From: Sporosarcina sp. D27
Lineage (GTDB): Bacteria > Bacillota > Bacilli > Bacillales_A > Planococcaceae
Direction: 5' to 3'
Length of the DNA stretch: 64,000 nucleotides
Assembly (NCBI RefSeq): GCF_000586555.1
Contig: NZ_AZUC01000060.1
Coordinates: forward strand, 1-64,000
Shown here: piece by piece, positions 29,709 to 39,442 of the stretch
Layout: every line of letters begins with the position of its first letter
Numbering within the stretch: the first letter of the stretch is position 1
The notes under the pieces: generated by a model
Databases searched by the model: none
Told to the model about the DNA's origin: nothing
The model's input: only the letters and a program-made list of their open reading frames with translations
Made by a program: the position numbers and the translations under genes

Positions 29709-30611
29709 TTATGCATTTTGCTGAGGAACACGGATTGTCCAACGAGAGAAATCCGGGTCCTCTTTAGAAACCATTTCAAGTGGATACACGAATGTCCAAG
29801 GCTTCGTTGTATTCGCATTGACAGGAAGTGAACCGATGTCGAACGAACCGCTCGCAACGACTTCACCCGTCGCATCGATTAGTTCTAGAGGCAACTTCTC
29901 GATGTTAATCTGCTTGGAGTGTCCATTACGGATGAATACGGACGCTGCAATGCTACCATCTTCTTGTTTCCCGACTTGGAATCCAGCAATGTTCACTTCA
30001 CGTGGTTTCAACTTCGGCAAATTGCCGACAACTTCTTCAAGTGCTGCTTTTTGCTCAACTGGAAGACTAGTCTCCCAAGATTCTTCCAGTTCTAGTTTGT
30101 GAGGAACCATGGATTGCACGTTGAACGCAAGTTTCCAGTTTTCTTTAGGCGGCTCTTCAACGAACAGGTTGTCTTTTGTGAAGACGAACACCCAAGGTCG
30201 GGCGCTTCGTGGAGCAATTTCACCAAGCTCGCTTAAGTCGAATTGTTGAGAACCAAGTGTTTTACCCTCTTCATCCATAAGCATTAATTCAACCTCGCCA
30301 ATCGTAATCGTCTGGTCTAGAGATGAACGGAAAAATGCTTTGACCAAAAAATCACCTGTTGCTGGTTCGATGTCAATATCGATACCAGACAATGAAATTT
30401 GGTTTGGTTTGAGAGTTTCTAGTTCGTTCGCGAGGAAACGGAATACGTATTCCTGTTCTTGCGGCAATTCCCATGAAGGATGAAGGGATAAAGCTGTTTC
30501 GATATCCTCGTCACTAGCTGGACCACCAGTGCCAGCCATTAGTTCTTCAGAGCCGATTGTGCTGTCGCTACCTGTCTTTTCGGTCTTTTTAAACAATGAA
30601 AGAAATTTCAT
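29709..30611 (-). CDS. slaP: Accessory Sec system S-layer assembly protein (SlaP-like)
   Basis: 300 residues, mainly cytoplasmic, no signal peptide. It contains a duplicated module of about 115 residues: copy 1 around 42-150 (HPSWELPQEQEYVFRFLANE...RPWVFVFTKDNLF), copy 2 around 180-290 (EESWETSLPVEQKAALEEVV...KPWTFVYPLEMV). Both have 'LKPNQISLSG'-like and 'F(D)L(S)/IGSL' strands. This duplicated domain next to secA2 is the pattern of B. anthracis SlaP, which assists SecA2 in exporting S-layer proteins. It overlaps secA2 by 4 nt, with AGGAGG just before ATG. Confidence 0.85.
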   Translation of the reverse strand: MKFLSLFKKTEKTGSDSTIGSEELMAGTGGPASDEDIETALSLHPSWELPQEQEYVFRFLANELETLKPNQISLSGIDIDIEPATGDFLVKAFFRSSLDQTITIGEVELMLMDEEGKTLGSQQFDLSELGEIAPRSARPWVFVFTKDNLFVEEPPKENWKLAFNVQSMVPHKLELEESWETSLPVEQKAALEEVVGNLPKLKPREVNIAGFQVGKQEDGSIAASVFIRNGHSKQINIEKLPLELIDATGEVVASGSFDIGSLPVNANTTKPWTFVYPLEMVSKEDPDFSRWTIRVPQQNA

Positions 30612-32986
30612 GAGTTAACCTCCTGTGATTGTAGTTCCTGCTGTTCTGTCAGGATTTTCATGAACTGAATGACTTCTGAAGCAATATCGCGGCGCAGCTT
30701 TTGATAATGTTTCCCGAAGAGTTCCAATCCTTCGCGCTGATAAATACGCATCGGATCTTCCTGCCCGTATGATCGAAGTCCAATTCCTTCTTTTAACCGT
30801 GTCATCACTTCAAGGTGCTTGACCCACATAGTGTCGATATGACTCAGCATCACTTGTGGAATAATTTGGTTCACTTGCTCATTATCCTCAAATGACTGGA
30901 TGTATGCAACTAATTCGTCGAGTGGAACAGCATAGAACTTGACGATTTGCGTTGGTTTTTCGAATGTTCTTGGAAGCTCAACAGGCATACGAAGCAATGA
31001 GTTCATCGTCCGCTCAATTTGCTCGAAATCCCATTGATCCGGAGTTTCACCTTCTGGACAGCTATCGAATACAACGAATTCAGTCGTCTCTTTCAACATC
31101 GTTTGTAAGAGTCCATTCACGTCATTACGTTTCAAGACATTATCTCGTAATCCGTACAACACGTTACGTTGATCGTTGATGACATCATCCAACTTCAAGT
31201 TATACTCACGCATCGAGTAATGGGCACCTTCGACAATTCGTTGGGTACGTTCTGTAAGTTCATTGACATCTTTGTTTAGTACTAAGCCGTTTTCATCAGT
31301 TTCGACTTTCTTTTCAAATTTTTCGATATCGTCCTTTGCGAATCGCTTGAACATATCATCTTCAAGAGATAGGAAGAATCGTGATTCCCCTTTGTCGCCT
31401 TGACGACCCGAACGTCCGCGTAGCTGGTTATCAACACGGCGGCTTTCGTGTTTTTCAGTACCGAGCACAAACAATCCGCCTAAATCTTCTACTCCATCTC
31501 CAAGAACAATATCTGTTCCACGTCCGGCCATATTCGTTGCAACTGTTATGTGTCCTTTTTGACCAGCATTGGAGATTAAATCGACTTCTTGCTCGACACT
31601 TTTTGCGTTTAACAAATTATAATCGAGTTTGTGTTCATCTAAATACTCCACAACTTTTTCTGATTGCAATATAGAAGTTGTTCCGACCAGTACGGGCTGT
31701 CCGACTTTGTGACGCTCAGCTACTTCTTTTGCCATTGCCTTGTATTTTTGGTCGATCGTTTTAAAGACAATGTCTTCTTGATCCATACGTTGACGAGGTC
31801 GGTTTGTCGGAATTTGGATCACTTGCATGTTGTAGACTTCCCGGAATTCTCGTTCCTGCGTTTTCGCAGTCCCAGTCATCCCGCAAAGCCTAGGATACAT
31901 GCGGAAATAGTTTTGAATCGTAATTTGCGCTTGTGCTTTGTTTTCATCGGTGATAGGTAGACCTTCTTTTGCTTCGATCGCCTGGTGAAGACCGTCAGAC
32001 AACGTACGTCCTTCCATTATCCGTCCGGTAAACATATCGACCAATTCGATCTTTTGGTCGCGAACGATATAGTCAACATCACGTTTGAAGATAACATAGG
32101 CACGAACTGCTTGAATCATATAATGGTAGAGTGTCTGATGCTCAAGATCATATAAGTTATCAACACCAAACGCCTTTTCCACCTTCTCAATACCTGTTTC
32201 AGTTAACGATGTGGACTTCGTTTCATCATCAAAGTCGAAGTCGACACCTTGTTTAAAGCGTTTCGCTAGACGAGCTGCAATCATATGCAGATCTGCGTCT
32301 GCTTGCATCTTACCAGCAACAATCAACGGAGTTTTCGCTTCGTCAATCAGCACACTGTCGACTTCGTCAATAATCGCGTAATGGTAGGGGCGTTGTACTT
32401 TTTGGCTGATGTGCTGTGCCATGTTGTCTCGCAAGTAGTCAAAGCCGAATTCAGTTCCGACTCCATAAGTAATATCCGCATCATAGGCTTCTTTCTTTTC
32501 AAGTCCTTGCATCATTGGTACGTTCAGCCCTACAGTAAGACCGAGAAATCGATGGATTTGTCCCATCTGTTCGAAGTCACGACGTGCTAGATAGTCATTC
32601 ACTGTGATGATGTGAACACCTTTTCCTTCAAGCGCCCGTACATAAGAGGGGAGAGAGGCAACAAGTGTTTTCCCTTCACCCGTCGGCATTTCTGCAATAT
32701 TACCTTCAGTCAACACCATGCCACCAATTAGCTGAACGTCGAAATGACGCATGTGTAGAACACGTTTTGAAGCTTCACGTACAACTGCAAACGCTTCAGG
32801 AATAATGGCATGGACAGTTTCACCATTTGCAAGGCGTTCTTTGAATTCAAGTGTTTTTTCAGCAAGTTGCTCATCTGACAAGTCGACATAATTCTGTTCT
32901 AATTTATTTATAAGATCAACGACTTTTCGATATTTCTTAAGCTGTCGATCACTGGTCTGGTTTGATCGTCTAAAAATGGATAGCAT
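30608..32986 (-). CDS. secA2: Accessory preprotein translocase ATPase SecA2
   Basis: 792 residues. Walker A MPTGEGKTLVAS near 100, DEAD-type Walker B AIIDEVDSVLIDEAKTP, preprotein cross-linking region, and helicase motifs VATNMAGRGTDI and QLRGRSGRQGD. It ends QELQSQEVNS without the Cys-rich zinc domain found in housekeeping SecA, and its pairing with slaP marks it as SecA2. Likely clients are S-layer or SLH proteins. GGAGCG precedes ATG. No S-layer structural gene is in the window. Confidence 0.93.
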   Translation of the reverse strand: MLSIFRRSNQTSDRQLKKYRKVVDLINKLEQNYVDLSDEQLAEKTLEFKERLANGETVHAIIPEAFAVVREASKRVLHMRHFDVQLIGGMVLTEGNIAEMPTGEGKTLVASLPSYVRALEGKGVHIITVNDYLARRDFEQMGQIHRFLGLTVGLNVPMMQGLEKKEAYDADITYGVGTEFGFDYLRDNMAQHISQKVQRPYHYAIIDEVDSVLIDEAKTPLIVAGKMQADADLHMIAARLAKRFKQGVDFDFDDETKSTSLTETGIEKVEKAFGVDNLYDLEHQTLYHYMIQAVRAYVIFKRDVDYIVRDQKIELVDMFTGRIMEGRTLSDGLHQAIEAKEGLPITDENKAQAQITIQNYFRMYPRLCGMTGTAKTQEREFREVYNMQVIQIPTNRPRQRMDQEDIVFKTIDQKYKAMAKEVAERHKVGQPVLVGTTSILQSEKVVEYLDEHKLDYNLLNAKSVEQEVDLISNAGQKGHITVATNMAGRGTDIVLGDGVEDLGGLFVLGTEKHESRRVDNQLRGRSGRQGDKGESRFFLSLEDDMFKRFAKDDIEKFEKKVETDENGLVLNKDVNELTERTQRIVEGAHYSMREYNLKLDDVINDQRNVLYGLRDNVLKRNDVNGLLQTMLKETTEFVVFDSCPEGETPDQWDFEQIERTMNSLLRMPVELPRTFEKPTQIVKFYAVPLDELVAYIQSFEDNEQVNQIIPQVMLSHIDTMWVKHLEVMTRLKEGIGLRSYGQEDPMRIYQREGLELFGKHYQKLRRDIASEVIQFMKILTEQQELQSQEVNS

Positions 32987-33183
32987 ATAGTTAACGCTCC
33001 TTTATATTGCCCATTCAACGGACACGACTCTATTTTATCAAACTAGAGCAGAAAAGACTAGAATCGCTTGAAAGAACGTTTTGAAAAATAGGCTTAACCC
33101 TTGCCAAGAAAGGGTATTGGTAACAAATCCGTTTGTTTTCTCATAGAAAAATTGTTTCGCAGAGTGCTTTCTTTCTGTGGGCA

Positions 33184-33192
33184 TGTTATAAT
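33184..33192 (+). promoter_or_regulatory. Extended -10 promoter of tagO
   Basis: TGTTATAAT: a TG motif at 33184-33185 and TATAAT at 33187-33192. The -35 region is poor. The leader is about 38 nt and ends AGGGAGGAAGG. Nothing else is recognised in 32987-33180. Confidence 0.6.
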
Positions 33193-33236
33193 ACGGTAGG
33201 CTTTAACTAAAATTGAGTACCACAGGGAGGAAGGAC

Positions 33237-34280
33237 ATGTTATTCCTTGCAATGGCAGCTGCATTTGTCGGCGCCATCATACTAACTCCACTTGTCATAA
33301 AATTCGCGTTCCGTATTGGAGCGGTTGATAGACCAAATTACCGCAAAGTCCATGCTGCGGTTATGCCGCGTATCGGCGGCCTTGCGATATTTGGAGCGTT
33401 TTTAATCGGCTATGCCATCCTTTTACCTAAAGATGAGCATGCAGCAGGAATCTTGATTGGTGCTGTGATCATCATTGCAATTGGATTCTTCGATGATATG
33501 CTGGAAATTACAGCGAAAGCAAAAGCATTAGGACAGTTAGTTGCGGCGATTGTAGTAATGACTGTTGGTGATCTACAAATTGATTTCATTAACTTACCTT
33601 TTCTTGGACAAATTGACTTCGGATACTTGAGTATCCCAATTACGATCCTCTGGATTGTCGGAGTGACGAACGCGATTAACTTGATCGACGGACTGGACGG
33701 ACTAGCTGCAGGCGTTTCGACAATTGCACTCATTTCCATTTCAGTCATGGCACTTATCATGGGCAATACCTTCGTACTTGTTACGGCAGCAATCCTTGCG
33801 GCAAGTTCACTTGGATTTTTACTGTTTAACTTCCACCCAGCAAAAATCTTCATGGGGGACACAGGGTCGTTGTTCTTAGGATTTATGATTTCTGTACTGG
33901 CACTACTCGGATTTAAGAACGTAGCAGTTGTGTCACTTGTCATCCCAATTATTATGCTAGGAGTACCGATTTCTGATACATTCTTTGCGATTGTTCGACG
34001 CATTCGGATGAAACAATCGATTACCGCGCCGGATAAATCCCACTTGCATCATTGCTTGTTGCGCGCAGGTTTTTCACATCGACAAACTGTGCTCGTCATT
34101 TACGGCATTGCCATTCTTTTCGGAATCGCAGCAGTATTGTTCTCGCAAGCAACTGTATGGGGAGCGATCTTGTTACTTTTCGTCATCCTACTTGCTATCG
34201 AATTGTTTGTAGAAATCATCGGTCTTGCCGGTACAAATTACCGTCCAATATTAAATTTAGTCCGCATGATTGGAAAATAA
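33237..34280 (+). CDS. tagO: Undecaprenyl-phosphate GlcNAc-1-phosphate transferase
   Basis: 347 residues with about 10-11 membrane helices. Starts lipid-linked synthesis of wall teichoic acid or related polymers by moving GlcNAc-1-P from UDP-GlcNAc to undecaprenyl phosphate. Motifs: GFFDDMLEI (Asp pair), NAINLIDGLDGLAAG, FHPAKIFMGDTGSLFLG, and SHLHHCLLRAG (HLHH-type cytosolic motif). I chose ATG 33237 (MLFLAMAAAFVG) behind GGAGGAAGG; a TTG at 33213 would overlap that site. Synteny with an LCP gene and degSU is as in B. subtilis. Confidence 0.93.
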   Translation: MLFLAMAAAFVGAIILTPLVIKFAFRIGAVDRPNYRKVHAAVMPRIGGLAIFGAFLIGYAILLPKDEHAAGILIGAVIIIAIGFFDDMLEITAKAKALGQLVAAIVVMTVGDLQIDFINLPFLGQIDFGYLSIPITILWIVGVTNAINLIDGLDGLAAGVSTIALISISVMALIMGNTFVLVTAAILAASSLGFLLFNFHPAKIFMGDTGSLFLGFMISVLALLGFKNVAVVSLVIPIIMLGVPISDTFFAIVRRIRMKQSITAPDKSHLHHCLLRAGFSHRQTVLVIYGIAILFGIAAVLFSQATVWGAILLLFVILLAIELFVEIIGLAGTNYRPILNLVRMIGK

Positions 34281-34284
34281 TTTT

Positions 34285-34326
34285 AAAAGGCTGTCCCAGG
34301 AATTAGACCTGGGACAGCCTTTTTTG
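34285..34326 (+). terminator. Terminator of tagO
   Basis: AAAAGGCTGTCCCAGG pairs with CCTGGGACAGCCTTTT and is followed by T residues. Confidence 0.9.
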
Positions 34327-34343
34327 ATGATGCAATCAAATTT

Positions 34344-34375
34344 AAACGCGAAAGGAATGGATTCCTTTCGCGTTT
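34344..34375 (-). terminator. Probable terminator of the LCP gene
   Basis: AAACGCGAAAGGAAT pairs perfectly with ATTCCTTTCGCGTTT. The T tract on the minus strand is interrupted (TTTAAATTT). Confidence 0.65.
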
Positions 34376-34388
34376 GCTTGTTCGTACT

Positions 34389-35468
34389 TTAATTAACATC
34401 TGTACCTTCTGAAGGGGAAATAACGACACGATTCGTACTTCCTTCAGAGTCTGAAGAAGCTTCATCATCTACTTTAGGTGCTAGAGAAGAAATCAAGCCT
34501 AAGTGAGATTGTAGAATCAACTGCTTCTGTTGAAGATCTTCATCGTTCAACTTCCAATAGTACACACCAGTCGACCAATCGTCATCACCCTCAAGTGTCA
34601 GCGTGTCAACGGATGGCATTCCGCCTTTTGCATACTCTAAGAACGACAACATCTCTTTATACTGCATATCCGTTTTAATGTTATCTCCAAGCGCATCAAT
34701 CACATCACCAAATTTCGTAATGGCAGCAGGAGATTTCGCTTGGTCCATCATCGCCTGAATAATCATTTGTTGACGTTTACCCCGCTCAATGTCATTGTCC
34801 AGTTTACGTGTTCGAGCAAGTGCGAGTGCATGACGACCATCTAATACTTGAAGACCCGGCATTAAGTGAATCGTCCCTGCATCTGTTTCATCTTTTTCAA
34901 TTCTTTCATAAGGAACATCGACTTCGACTCCACCTAGTGCATCTACTACATCGATGAACGCGTTAAAGTTGGCTTTCAAATAGTAGTCGATCGGAATGTC
35001 CAACATTTCTTCTACAGTTTCAATCGTTGCCTTTGTTCCACCATAAGCATTCGCGTGCGTAATTTTATCTTTATAATCCACTTCTGGAATGTAAACGTAA
35101 GAATCACGGGGGATACTTAGCAGTTTGACCGTTTTTTGTTTAGGATTCAACGTAGCTAGAAGTAATGCATCCGCTCGGCTGTTGCTGTCCCCCTGTTGTC
35201 GATCATCACTGTCATCCACGCCGATTAATAACACCGAAACATTGTCTTTTGCGGGTTGGACTTTGCTCTCTTTTACAGTGGATCGTCCCGCACGGTCTTG
35301 AATCGGCTCATACGCTCTATCTGCAGCGAGTTCAGCCTTCTTGTGAAGCGTGACTCCGTAGGCTGCAATTGTCAAAAAAGCCGCAATCGTCAACACAAGC
35401 CCTATCTTCAAAACAAGTCTCGTTTTTGAAGATTTTCTTTTGGCTTTTTTATATTCTTTTCGTTTCAT
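34389..35468 (-). CDS. LytR-CpsA-Psr (LCP) family wall-polymer ligase
   Basis: 359 residues. A short Lys/Arg-rich cytoplasmic start, one helix at about 20-42 (LKIGLVLTIAAFLTIAAYGV), then an extracellular LCP domain: LLIGVDDSDD, SRADALLLATLN, LLSIPRDSYVYIP, GGTKATIETVEEML, and HALALARTRKLDNDIERGKR with polyprenyl-phosphate-binding Arg residues. LCP proteins attach teichoic acids or capsule to peptidoglycan. The position between tagO and yvyE matches B. subtilis TagV. A promoter is likely around 35569-35598. The Ser/Glu-rich C-terminal tail is unremarkable. Confidence 0.92.
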   Translation of the reverse strand: MKRKEYKKAKRKSSKTRLVLKIGLVLTIAAFLTIAAYGVTLHKKAELAADRAYEPIQDRAGRSTVKESKVQPAKDNVSVLLIGVDDSDDRQQGDSNSRADALLLATLNPKQKTVKLLSIPRDSYVYIPEVDYKDKITHANAYGGTKATIETVEEMLDIPIDYYLKANFNAFIDVVDALGGVEVDVPYERIEKDETDAGTIHLMPGLQVLDGRHALALARTRKLDNDIERGKRQQMIIQAMMDQAKSPAAITKFGDVIDALGDNIKTDMQYKEMLSFLEYAKGGMPSVDTLTLEGDDDWSTGVYYWKLNDEDLQQKQLILQSHLGLISSLAPKVDDEASSDSEGSTNRVVISPSEGTDVN

Positions 35469-35633
35469 ATTTTATTTAGCCTCCGTTAATCAGTACTTAA
35501 TGTCGAACTCCATCATAGTGGAGTAGATGCTGTCAAATGATAGCAACGGCAATATCTGTCGAATAGGCATTTTACCTGCAAATTTTTGCAATTATCAACA
35601 GTATACTATCTTTACGGAAGCGCGTACACCATT

Positions 35634-36266
35634 TCAGACAGAAAACTCCAAGAACTTCTGTTCACCTTCAACAATCTCACCTTGGCCGTTCGTTAAATCT
35701 GCAACCCAAGTATGGAATACTTCAACGCCTGAGATCGGCACCAATATGAATAACGTTACTTGTTCGCCGTACTCAATATGCTCAAGCGGCCACTCTGATT
35801 GTCGCACTTCATTTTCCACTTTTCCAAGCGCTGTGTAGTCGACTGTAACGCACATAGTTCTATGGAGTACTCGCTCAACCGTACCGGATGCTGCAACTCC
35901 TTCTGAAGTTGAACGTCCATATGCACGTATGAGTCCTCCACCGCCCAGTTTGATGCCGCCAAAATAACGAGTGACAACGACAGTCGTATCTTTCAAACCT
36001 TGTTTTTTTAGCACTTCCAGCATTGGGACACCTGCTGTACCTGAAGGCTCTCCGTCATCATTCGCTTTTTGAATATGATCGTGCTCACCTATTAAATAAG
36101 CGGAACAATTATGGTTAGCCGAGGGGTGCACTTGTTTTATTTCCTGGATGAAGTCAAGAGCCTCTTGTTCAGTTTCCGTACGTTTCACGGATGTGATGAA
36201 TCGAGATTTATTGATGACGATTTCTGTTTCACTTTGTTGTTTCACGGTCTTATAGTCCATTCTCAT
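35634..36266 (-). CDS. yvyE: YigZ/IMPACT-family protein (YvyE)
   Basis: 210 residues. The N-terminal IMPACT domain has HNCSAYLIGEHDHIQKANDDGEPSGTAG (20-residue core SAYLIGEHDHIQKANDDGEP) and VTRYFGGIKLGGGGLIRAY, with a C-terminal ferredoxin-like domain. The family is widespread; the molecular role is unclear, with links to translation or stress factors. It is divergent from degS, the same arrangement as yvyE/degS in B. subtilis. GGAGG lies 7 nt before ATG. Confidence 0.9.
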   Translation of the reverse strand: MRMDYKTVKQQSETEIVINKSRFITSVKRTETEQEALDFIQEIKQVHPSANHNCSAYLIGEHDHIQKANDDGEPSGTAGVPMLEVLKKQGLKDTTVVVTRYFGGIKLGGGGLIRAYGRSTSEGVAASGTVERVLHRTMCVTVDYTALGKVENEVRQSEWPLEHIEYGEQVTLFILVPISGVEVFHTWVADLTNGQGEIVEGEQKFLEFSV

Positions 36267-36413
36267 TGCAAGACCTCCTCAATCTGTAATACAATTTTAA
36301 TATGTTATGGGCATTAAGATGCTATACTAAATAAAGTGTATAGTGAATCCAATGTAATCGCAATAGCCTATGGATTCTACAATGAGATTTTAGCATTGGT
36401 GGGAGTGTGAACA

Positions 36414-37571
36414 ATGGATAAGGCGGCAATAGATATTCAAAAGCTTGAAGGTATCTTTGATAGCATGGTGAATGTAATGGATCAGTCCAAGAATGACATT
36501 TTTATGATCAGTGAGCAAAGCCGTCGAAGTTTTGAATCCATGCAACGCGAGCTTATCCTTGCTAAGGAAGATATTTCCCGGGTAATAACCGAGGGTGATC
36601 ACCTTGAAGAAATGACGCGTCACTCACGCAGAAGGCTTGCTGATGTCTCGAAGAACTTTGTGAATTACTCGGAACAAGAAGTGCGAAAAGCGTACGAGGT
36701 TGCAAATGACCTTCTTGTTAGGTTGTCTGTAAACAGAATGGAAGAAAAGCAATTACGTATTCAACGCGATGACTTGGATCGTCGCTTGGCAGAACTGTTG
36801 GAGACAATTGAACGGGCAGATCAACTCGTCAACCAAGTATCCACTGTTGTCACTTATTTAACTTCAGATTTGAAGGATGTGGGTGAAGCACTTGAAACCG
36901 CCAGACATAAGCAGGACTTTGCGATTCGGATCATTCAAGCACAAGAAGAGGAACGTAAACGAGTTTCAAGAGAGATTCACGATGGACCTGCTCAAATGAT
37001 GGCCAGCGTGCTCATTCGTTCTGGACTCATTGAAAAAGTGTATGAGCAAAAAGGTCCTAAACAAGCACTTGAGGAGTTTAAGGATTTAAAAGAAATGGTA
37101 CGAAGTTCATTATATGAAGTACGACGAATCATTTATGATCTTCGTCCAATGGCAATCGATGATCTCGGTGTGGTGCCAACATTGAAAAAGTACTTATCCA
37201 CACTTATGGAATATGAACCTGATGTTCGTATTCACTTTCAGAGTATCGGAGAAGACCGCCGTTTCGAGTCGAGCTTTGAAATTGCAGTTTTCCGCTTAGT
37301 TCAAGAATCCGTAACTAATGCCATTAAACACGGGAATAGTCGTGATATATGGGTGAAAGTTGAATGGTTACGTGAGACGATGAATGCTATTGTAAAAGAT
37401 AACGGAGCAGGATTCGATCAAAATGAAGTAAAAGAAAAATCATTTGGGATTATTGGGATGAAGGAACGCATCGACTTATTGAAAGGTGATTTTAAAATCA
37501 CTTCAGAAGTTGATAAAGGGACAAGCGTGTTCTTTAAAATTCCAATTAATTCTGATAGTATAGGCAAATAG
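36414..37571 (+). CDS. degS: Two-component sensor histidine kinase DegS
   Basis: 385 residues, cytoplasmic. A coiled-coil sensor N-terminus (about 1-180), HisKA_3 phospho-acceptor His in [18 protein letters not shown] near 190, and a C-terminal HATPase with [18 protein letters not shown] and GIIGMKERI. It phosphorylates DegU and controls exoenzymes, motility and competence. Upstream, GAATCCA...TGGATTC (about 36346-36377) forms a possible hairpin. It is followed by degU after 20 nt. Confidence 0.95.
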   Translation: MDKAAIDIQKLEGIFDSMVNVMDQSKNDIFMISEQSRRSFESMQRELILAKEDISRVITEGDHLEEMTRHSRRRLADVSKNFVNYSEQEVRKAYEVANDLLVRLSVNRMEEKQLRIQRDDLDRRLAELLETIERADQLVNQVSTVVTYLTSDLKDVGEALETARHKQDFAIRIIQAQEEERKRVSREIHDGPAQMMASVLIRSGLIEKVYEQKGPKQALEEFKDLKEMVRSSLYEVRRIIYDLRPMAIDDLGVVPTLKKYLSTLMEYEPDVRIHFQSIGEDRRFESSFEIAVFRLVQESVTNAIKHGNSRDIWVKVEWLRETMNAIVKDNGAGFDQNEVKEKSFGIIGMKERIDLLKGDFKITSEVDKGTSVFFKIPINSDSIGK

Positions 37572-37591
37572 AGGCTTTGGAGGGAACGAAC

Positions 37592-38266
37592 ATGACAAAA
37601 ATCTTAATAGTAGATGATCATCAATTATTCCGCGAAGGAGTCAAGCGTATTTTAGCGTTTGAAGATACGTTCGAAATTGTAGCAGAAGGCGATGACGGTA
37701 GCGAAGTATTCACTTTGTACGAAGAACATAATCCAGATGTAGTACTTATGGATATTAATATGCCACGGATGAACGGGATTGAAGCGACTGAACAACTCAT
37801 GACCAAATATCCCGATGCAAAAGTCATCGTATTGTCCATTCATGACGATGAGTCATACGTTTCCCAGGCGCTTAAAACGGGCGCACTCGGATACATGTTG
37901 AAAGAAATGGATGCAGATGCGATTGTCCAGGCTATTAAAGTCGTAGCAGCTGGCGGATCTTATTTACATCCAAAAGTAACGCATAACTTAGTGACAGAAT
38001 ATCGCAGATTGAGCGAACGGGAACATAAAGGCTCATTCCATCAGCACGAAATCCGCCGGCCATTGCATTTGTTAACGAAGCGGGAATGCGAAGTATTGCA
38101 ATTGTTGACGGATGGTCAAAGCAACCGGGCAATTGGGGAGACATTGTTCATCTCAGAAAAGACTGTAAAAAACCACGTCTCAAGTATTTTACAAAAAATG
38201 AACGTGAACGACCGAACACAAGCAGTTGTCACAGCAATTAAAAATGGTTGGGTTGAAGTGAAGTAA
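37592..38266 (+). CDS. degU: Response regulator DegU
   Basis: 224 residues. Receiver domain with acceptor Asp in [13 protein letters not shown] and the conserved Lys in YMLKEMD. C-terminal LuxR-type helix-turn-helix: [20 protein letters not shown] and [17 protein letters not shown]. Unphosphorylated DegU helps ComK bind its own promoter in B. subtilis, relevant because comK lies 1.7 kb away. I chose ATG 37592 behind GGAGGG. Confidence 0.96.
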   Translation: MTKILIVDDHQLFREGVKRILAFEDTFEIVAEGDDGSEVFTLYEEHNPDVVLMDINMPRMNGIEATEQLMTKYPDAKVIVLSIHDDESYVSQALKTGALGYMLKEMDADAIVQAIKVVAAGGSYLHPKVTHNLVTEYRRLSEREHKGSFHQHEIRRPLHLLTKRECEVLQLLTDGQSNRAIGETLFISEKTVKNHVSSILQKMNVNDRTQAVVTAIKNGWVEVK

Positions 38267-38280
38267 TGCAACATTTATAA

Positions 38281-38308
38281 AGGGACCTCCAATCTGGTGG
38301 TCCTTTTG
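38281..38308 (+). terminator. Terminator of degSU
   Basis: AGGGACCTCC...GGTGGTCCTTTT hairpin with a short T run just before the lipoprotein gene. Confidence 0.7.
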
Positions 38309-38327
38309 TTATGAAAGGAGAAGGCTT

Positions 38328-38951
38328 ATGAAGAAAATTACAGGACTCGTCGGAATGGCAACGTTAGCTCTTATGCTAAGCGCTTGCAGTGGAGATGATG
38401 ACAACACTCAAAAGAATTCTGGTTCGATTGACGATGGTGAACAGACTAACGAAAATGGTTCGATTGACCACAGAGTTACAGAAAATGGTAAAAAAGAAGG
38501 GTCGAAAGATGAATCAGGCGAAGATGGCATTGATGTAGGCTTCAGTCTAGAGGGAGGCAGTATCGAAGAAGCTGCCAACGTTCCTACAGAGCAAAAAGAA
38601 GCCATTGTAGAAGCTTTTAATCGATATATCGATACATTGAATGCAGGAGACGTGGATGCGTACCTTGAAACGCTTTCTGAAGATGGCTATAATGTGGATG
38701 AAGAGCGGGCAGCGACTGAAGAATTGCTTGCTACTCATGTACTGACGCGAACTCCAGAAGACATTACAATTGTGAAGTATTCCGATACAGAAGCGCAAGT
38801 ATTCACGTCAATGGAAACCGCAATAAAAGATAAGGAAAGCGAAGAACAAGATGTAAACGTAGGGCGCCAAGTTACTGTAATGGCAAACGAGGATGGCAAT
38901 TGGAGAGTAAAATCAGTTCACTACATAGGTGATCAGGAACCAAAAGAATAA
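38328..38951 (+). CDS. Lipoprotein with NTF2-like C-terminal domain
   Basis: 207 residues. Lipobox LSACS after MKKITGLVGMATLALM, so it should be anchored outside the membrane. A low-complexity Asp/Glu/Gly/Ser-rich linker (about 25-80) is followed by a domain of about 120 residues (EAIVEAFNRYIDTLNAGDVD...VTVMANEDGNWRVKSVHYIG) with the layout of SnoaL/NTF2-like folds. No catalytic residues are assigned. GAAAGGAGAAGG precedes ATG. Function unknown. Confidence 0.75.
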   Translation: MKKITGLVGMATLALMLSACSGDDDNTQKNSGSIDDGEQTNENGSIDHRVTENGKKEGSKDESGEDGIDVGFSLEGGSIEEAANVPTEQKEAIVEAFNRYIDTLNAGDVDAYLETLSEDGYNVDEERAATEELLATHVLTRTPEDITIVKYSDTEAQVFTSMETAIKDKESEEQDVNVGRQVTVMANEDGNWRVKSVHYIGDQEPKE

Positions 38952-38963
38952 AATCCTATTTCA

Positions 38964-39012
38964 AGCAGTGGATCAGAGCGATGGCAAATTGCCTTCTGAT
39001 CCACTGTTTTTT
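38964..39012 (+). terminator. Terminator of the lipoprotein gene
   Basis: CAGTGGATCAGA pairs with TCTGATCCACTG around an inner GGCAAATTGCC hairpin, followed by six T. Confidence 0.9.
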
Positions 39013-39082
39013 AGTTGCATTTTTTCTTCGTGTGTCATAAGATATGAATAAGAACAAATGTTCGTTATGTGGAGGTGGAGAA

Positions 39083-39442
39083 ATGACAGCCTTGAAAACA
39101 GAAGTTATCCCTTATCTAGAAAATATGATCTACTTACCGATGATTTTAACGATTTTGGAGAGAGATCGATTGTTAATACAGCAAGGGGAATTCAAGTTGA
39201 AAAAACCGTACTTGGGGCTCGTGGATGATGTCGCAAAACGCGTACACAAAGAGCTTGGAAATACGGCTGGATATTTGCGTATGAATCATTTATCGGTGGT
39301 GAGGGGGAAAATGGATGATATTTTCACAGAATATATTTTTGTCCACGACCACCAACAGGACTGTCGAAGATACTTGAATGTACGCTTACGTAATCGAACG
39401 GAGGAGTTGCTCACTCAGTATCTTCGGCAACCGGGTATCTAA
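39083..39442 (+). CDS. YhjD-like conserved protein next to comK
   Basis: 119 residues (MTALKTEVIPYLENMIYLPM...). A helical soluble protein with YLPMILTILERDRLLIQQG near the start and a basic middle (DDVAKRVHKELG). I think it resembles B. subtilis YhjD, which is also near comK, but I am not certain. ATG 39083 follows GGAGGTGGAG; the longer frame from 39044 is less likely. Its 3' end overlaps the convergent comK gene by 32 nt. Confidence 0.7.
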   Translation: MTALKTEVIPYLENMIYLPMILTILERDRLLIQQGEFKLKKPYLGLVDDVAKRVHKELGNTAGYLRMNHLSVVRGKMDDIFTEYIFVHDHQQDCRRYLNVRLRNRTEELLTQYLRQPGI

